In this document: positions 58,576 through 64,000 of the stretch, piece by piece
Numbering within the stretch: the stretch's first letter is position 1
Layout of the letters: every line of letters begins with the position of its first letter
Source of the DNA: Ctenosaura bakeri
Lineage: Eukaryota > Chordata > Lepidosauria > Squamata > Iguanidae
Direction: 5' to 3'
Length of the DNA: 64,000 nucleotides
Assembly (NCBI GenBank): GCA_948474755.1
Contig: CAOLHI010000482.1
Location: forward strand, 1-64,000
Translations under genes and position numbers: made by a program
Notes under the pieces: generated by a model
The model's input: only the letters and a program-made list of their open reading frames with translations
What the model was told of the DNA's origin: nothing
Database searches by the model: none

Positions 58576-58768
58576 AACCAGTGTGGTGTAGTGGTCTGAG
58601 CATTGGGCTATGGCCCTGGAGACCAGGGTTCAATTCCCCATTCAGCCATGGAAACTCACTGGGTGACCTTGGGTATGTCACGCACTCTTAGCCCCAGAAA
58701 ACCCTGTAATAGGGTCACCTTAGGGTTGTCGTAAGCCAGAAATGAAACAAAGGCATACAACAACAACT
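58576..58768 (+). mobile_element. tRNA-derived SINE with target-site duplication
   Basis: Begins AACCAGTGTGGTGTAGTGGT (box A region), with AGGGTTCAATTCC as box B, body AACTCACTGGGTGACCTTGG, and tail GTCGTAAGCCAGAAATGAAA followed by CATACAACAACAA. It is flanked by CAAAGAAAG (58567-58575) and CAAAGAAAA (58769-58777), a retroposition duplication. Confidence 0.87.
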
Positions 58769-61084
58769 CAAAGAAAAGTAGCAGCCAAAGTTCCCAAGGA
58801 AATATGAACACAGCAAACAGAGGAGTTCTAGAAGTGAATGATTTTCAGTGTCTTACCCTTTAGTACCAGAAAAGTTTGGTGACTGAGGGAAAAATTCTTT
58901 GGTGGGCAGGAAGAGACAGCAGGGGCAATGCCATTATTTTTCCCCTTCCTCCTATAGCAAGCTAACGGCAAACCTGAGCAGTATCATTTCTCCTATGACA
59001 TGGACCAACACTGCTACTTTGGAATATGACAATATGCGAAGGCCAAGGGATGGGTGAAGCACAGAAACTATCACTCACAATGTGCCTTTTACTATCTCAT
59101 TTTCTTGCGGTGTCGTGATAATGTGGAAATCTGAAAGGTTCCTATTTGAAGTGGCAGCTGGCTCACGCAAACAATTCTTCTTGTTAGGATGTGACAGTAT
59201 CCCTTTATCTTTAATAAGGATGAGAACTGACTTTTTGATGAAATATACTTGGAGTTATTTTGGCTTTCCTTTATTAGTGTTTCTGCTTCTCATCATGTGT
59301 TGGGTCTCCCCCTCTCCTCGGCAATAGTCACGCCCCATCTCTGACAGCATCTTATTTTGATGCCCCATGTCTCTTCTGATCCTCTTCCTGTTATCTCCAT
59401 TGTTGTCAAAGTTGAGATTATAACTTTCTTGGGATCAAAATCATTTCTTTTTTGCATACATTGATCAGCAAAGTGGCATAGATCTTGACACTACTGTGTA
59501 ACTAACAGAGAACTAATGTAATGCCTTACATTTGACTTTCTAATATTAGATACTTTGGGATGGCGACAATTATAAAGTGTGCTGTGTGAGGTGTGACATA
59601 AGGATATCTGGAGAGTTGAATTCCTGTGGACTAATTTGATTCTGAAGTGCTTGCACTGAGAATTTACAGTTGGTAGACCAGATTCATATATCTTCAAATT
59701 AATCTGTGATTGTTTCTCCCTGCTTGGCTTCTGCAGAGATACATGGAAGTACCTTGTTGATAGGAGCTTCTTCCTACCTCCAGCAATCTGAACAGTATGT
59801 TGGAAGTGGAGCAACTTATATGGAGACAGATACCCACCCATATATTAATTACTGCACCACAACTGAAGTCCATGTGCTTTCCTCCAAGCTCAAAAGTCAT
59901 ACAGCTCACACAAAGTGAGCTACTCCAGTGAGTTAACGAATAGCCATAAGTAACGTCTAAAAATTTCAGACAGTTGCCAGGCACTATAAGTTTCCTGATC
60001 TTGATAGAAAAAAGTGACTTTTTTCTGTTTAAAATTGAGACTTTAAAATATACTACTAATAAAATAGTTTCTCTTCTTTGTGTCCATTTTCAAATCACAG
60101 GCATTCCATGTGGTGCTGCTGTGAGGTATAGAAAGATTAACAGTTTGGCAACACCAGTTCTTTGATAACAAGGTTTTTCATTTTCACATACCTGAGGCAT
60201 GTATTAATCAAATGCATTCTGCCTTCTACTGTATCTTTCTACTTAATTAACACCATGAAGCCACGGGCAATGATTATCTGATAGTTGACAACACCTGTAA
60301 AAGAATGTTTTTGCACTTTATTTAAAAAAAATGGTTAATGTTAATAATTATATTTTCACATCCAGAAAGCTAGTTTTTCAGCTTCCTGTCATTCCAAATG
60401 AGAGCAGTATAAATCACCTGATGAAATTTTAAGTGCAGGCATGAGTGACTGTATTTTAGCTCAGTGAAGGCTCATTCCAGTTTGCTATTTCAGGGAAAGA
60501 GGGCAGGAAGAGATGAAGTGCTTGTCATCACTATGACTAAACATCAGTGCTAAGTGAAATTGTGTTGCATATTATAGAATAAGGTTCCAAAGACTCTGTG
60601 ATTATAGAAGTCAACTTGAACTAGGTAGGAGAAGGGTAAATAATTAACTCCACTGAATAAGGAATAAAAATATGCAGATAATAACATACAGTCATAGCCA
60701 GTTTGATTGCCAGTAGCATAATCAATAAGGCAAGCTAGTTTGAAGTTGTGTCAACGTCTAACCTAAAAGCAGATGATTTTTTTTTCCAGAGTTGAAGGTG
60801 GTTTGCTTTAAAAGTCACTGTTAAAACAATGCTAGAAAGTCTGAAACATCTCTGCAAAGATGAATCCACAATCAACTTCTGCTCTTATCATATCACCTTT
60901 AACTGTTCAAATCTGACTGTCTGTCTTTTGCTTTTAAGAAAACTTTGGACTTGCTTCCAGATTAAAAAAATGAAATGGAAGGTGAAACACTGTTACAATT
61001 TGAAACAGAATTAGGTTGTAATATCTGTGCAGCTTTACATGAAGCTAACACTGAAATTTATTTCCCCTGTTTTTTGGTGGCTCT

Positions 61085-61165
61085 TGTTGCTAACTGCTGT
61101 CAACTTCGACTTATGGTGACCCTGTGAATGAGACACTTTCAAGTCACCTTATCTACTCAGGGGAT
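61085..61165 (-). mobile_element. SINE tail fragment
   Basis: CTGTCAACTTCGACTTATGG and TGACCCTGTGAATGAGACAC on the plus strand resemble the shared SINE tail in reverse. No head is visible. Confidence 0.5.
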
Positions 61166-64000
61166 TTTTATACATGTAGCTCACCTAACCACTTTTGCTC
61201 TTAGTGAAATTACAGCAAGTGAGAGAAAGAAAATGAGCTCTGTCACATTGCCTGTTGCTTTTGGGAATTCAAAAGTACAAACATGTTGTTGTAGTTTTGC
61301 CCAGCCACACAACTGGTTTCACCAAACTGGATGTAGGAAAGATTGCTTTATTGTAATTTGAACTATAATTGCTCAATCTAGTGTTGCCCCTGTAGTTATG
61401 CCTTGAAAGGCATCTTGACTTGCCTGGATGAACAGGTTAACCTGTGACCTGTTGCAAGATGTTACCTGTTACATTTTTCAATATGCTGTGAAAAGTTTTA
61501 TCTGCTACTTGTTGTGATCAAGACCCTAGTTCAAAAGGCAGTCTCTCTTTCCTTTTAATACAGTCCATACACAATGTACACATACACACACTCTGAGTGT
61601 AACATCACACAAACAGACTTCTACTTGCAAGGAGGACTTTCCTCTCCCTTTCAGGAACTCCATCCCACCATAAAAATTTCTGTTGGGGAGGGGCTGGGAA
61701 GCTGCAAGGAGGAAAGAAAATTGCCTCTCTCCCTGTTCTATTGACAGAAGGTGTTCCACAAAAAGGGAAAACTTAATTGGATATCACCATATATATATAG
61801 GGAGAGAGGGAGAGGGAGAGAGAGTAAAGTTTACCAGCACTGTTTCTAAAGAACAGCATCCTTTTGCTTGTTTACAAAGTACGTTATGTGGGAGTTTTTA
61901 TTATTATTTTTTATTAAAGAGGGAGAAGAATCAACAGTGCAAATGACATTACTTATATGGTCTATTTTTTCTGTTCTTTATTCACTCAGTGTTTTTGTTT
62001 GTTTTCTACAAGTACAATTTGTCTGTCACTGGAAGATCTGAAATGTAGATTTAAGTTACACAGAGTTACACAAAGCATAGAACAGCACACACTGTGTAAT
62101 TATGGTTTAGACCAGGAAAAAAAAAAAAGTGCTGTCCTGCAGAGAAGAGCGCTGCACAGCTAAGCGCCATTGCTGGTCCTTCAGAAGAGCCTTCAACAAG
62201 TTTATTGTTGCTTCTACTTCTTTTCTTTCTTTGCTTTCAGAACCCTGGAGGGGTTCATTCTGGAGTCTTTGATTTCATTCTGGGATAAAATCCAGGCAAC
62301 CACAAAGTCCTGATAGACTGTGGGGTTATCAACTTCAGATTCCCACAACTTCTTAAGAGATCTCCTCCTTTTGATTCATATGTAACATATTTAATTATGC
62401 GCATAGGGATACTGCATCTTTTACTTAGATATCTCTTGCTTCATAAAACAATAGATTGGGAAAAATATTTTTACAAAGGAAAAAGATGTTTTTTTCCAGA
62501 TGTCATTCAATATATTGCTATGCCTTATACCCTATTGATACTTATATACAAAACTTTAAGTTTTCTTTTAGAGATGCATGGAAGCATGTAATGTAACAGT
62601 CTGAACGTATCCCATTTATTATTATTTTTAAACACCACCAAAATCTTGGCTCATGTCAGTCTCTTCAATAAACTATGACTGCATGAAGAATATAATAGGA
62701 ATTATTTGGAATGTTGTTTAAGATTTAACTATAACTGGTAATATAGTCCATTTGTGGCTTAACTGGGAAGCACCGGGCCCAGAGGCCTGGTGGAGATAGC
62801 AGCAGCAAAAGTCTTTAAAACAGTGGTGTTAGGCAGTTAATCTGCAGTGCTTGTGGGTGTTAGTTTCTGCTGTTTATCCTGTGCTCTTCTTTTCTTGGAT
62901 TGTGTTTTACTTTTGTTTTCCCGTTCACGGTTTTGCCTTCTTGATTCCCGGCCTCTGTTTTCTTGACTGGTTTCTTTGTTTTCTTCCCTCTTTGGCTTTT
63001 TCCTTCTTTCATTTCTTCTCCCTGCAACATAGAAGGTTACAGTATATAAAATTAGGTAAATTTCCTCAGAAATTATTGTTATTCCTCTCCCTCCAACAAG
63101 CCAGTGCTGATCAAACCTTGCATTCTAAGTCCAGAAAAAGAAAAAAAAACACCCTGGATGTGCGTCTTTTTTGTAGTGGTATCAGATAAATCAAAAGTAT
63201 CAGATAAACTTACCATATCTGAAATTTGGCAACATTTCTGGTAAGCGTTCAGTTAAAAAAAAAAGACTCCTGTAGTGGATGCAGTTGCTTGTCTTACATT
63301 TTACAGTATAGTCAGCAATAAGTGACGCAAATTAAATGACCTCTGTCCATACATACATATGCACTCTTTGGCTGATGACAAAGAACTATTAAAGTTGTGT
63401 TCATATTTGGAGCTTCAGCCACTCACATCTACAAACTGTGTGGAAAGAAGTATGCATGAAAAAGGGATGTTAGATTTAAGAGTTAGAAAATTCTTTACAG
63501 TGGAGTAGTTGTGGTGTATTCTTTATAGATGTAGTGGGAGATAATGTGATCCCTACAATGTGGATTTCTCTATTATAATTAGGAAACATATCTTGACAAT
63601 CAAATAATTGCTCTGATTGAAAACAACCTGGACGATTACATTGCTATATATGAACTAACACTTGAAATCCACTAAGGGGCACCATTGAGCTACAGTCTCT
63701 TACACTCTAGGCAGACAATTTGGAATTCTATACTAAAAAAAGATTAAAGAAGGAGAGCGAAGACTAGCATTACACTTGTTCTGATCATATAAATTCTGTA
63801 AACATATTTCCCCCCTTTCCCCCATGGTTTATGTTTGTTAGATTAATCTGGTTTACTACGCTGAATGTTTACATGGAGGGACCTGTGCCAGCTTATGTCT
63901 TATTATGATCAGTGGTGGTATTCAGTCATAGAAATGTTGATGCAAAATGACTTACTGTGTCTTATTGTTTAACCCATGGAAGACAAAAAACATGAATTTG

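Larger units (their letters stand above)
48062..64000. other. Intergenic region upstream of RNF146
   Basis: No supported protein gene or RNA gene. The repeats listed separately cover part of it. The remaining stretches (about 51.0-52.9, 53.8-56.0, 56.6-58.4 and 58.9-64.0 kb) are AT-rich single-copy-looking DNA with only short chance open frames. RSPO3 would be the expected next neighbour from human synteny, but none of its exons is recognisable here. Confidence 0.6.

Noticed and set aside
58580..58650. Possible tRNA gene
   Set aside because: Box A and box B are present but there is no cloverleaf or 3' acceptor. The sequence continues into a SINE body and tail.
1..64000. CRISPR arrays, operons, bacterial-type promoters
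   Set aside because: The window is intron-rich vertebrate DNA. The tandem repeats seen are microsatellites or transposon-derived.

Overview
The window looks like nuclear DNA of a squamate reptile (lizard or snake). The evidence is vertebrate exons with GT/GC-AG introns, very long AT-rich introns, CR1/L2-type LINE debris, tRNA-derived and 5S-rRNA-derived SINEs, and DIRS retrotransposons. Species cannot be named from the sequence alone.

Layout. Positions 926-31402 (+) carry the five coding exons of ECHDC1 (ethylmalonyl-CoA decarboxylase), spread over 30 kb. Positions 37373-36325 (-) carry the single coding exon of RNF146/Iduna, a poly-ADP-ribose-dependent RING/WWE ubiquitin ligase. Its promoter is a CpG island about 10 kb further on (46.7-47.7 kb). 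The two genes are tail to tail, as I recall them in human 6q22. From about 48 to 64 kb I see no supported gene, only repeats.

Mobile DNA. Intron 3 of ECHDC1 holds two DIRS-type tyrosine-recombinase retrotransposons in the sense orientation. One is nearly complete, CpG-rich and apparently young (13772-19866). It has gag with a Cys/His zinc region and a long RS-rich domain, reverse transcriptase, RNase H, tyrosine recombinase, near-identical inverted terminal repeats, and an internal complementary region matching both ends. The other is a 1.7-kb internally deleted relative from another subfamily (10017-11714). Intron 4 holds a 743-bp hAT-like element with a perfect 8-bp target-site duplication. 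A palindromic MITE family has four copies; one has perfect 61-bp arms just upstream of RNF146, and one is nested in a CR1 fragment.

Caveats. ECHDC1 exon 5 and the RNF146 exon both contain several single-base frame changes, many at homopolymers, although the encoded residues on either side stay strongly conserved. Uncorrected assembly indels explain this better than loss of two adjacent conserved genes, but only read data can decide. Similar breaks occur inside the DIRS open frames.

The most striking system is the DIRS pair. A second lead is a short open frame with a strong Kozak start, divergent from the RNF146 promoter.
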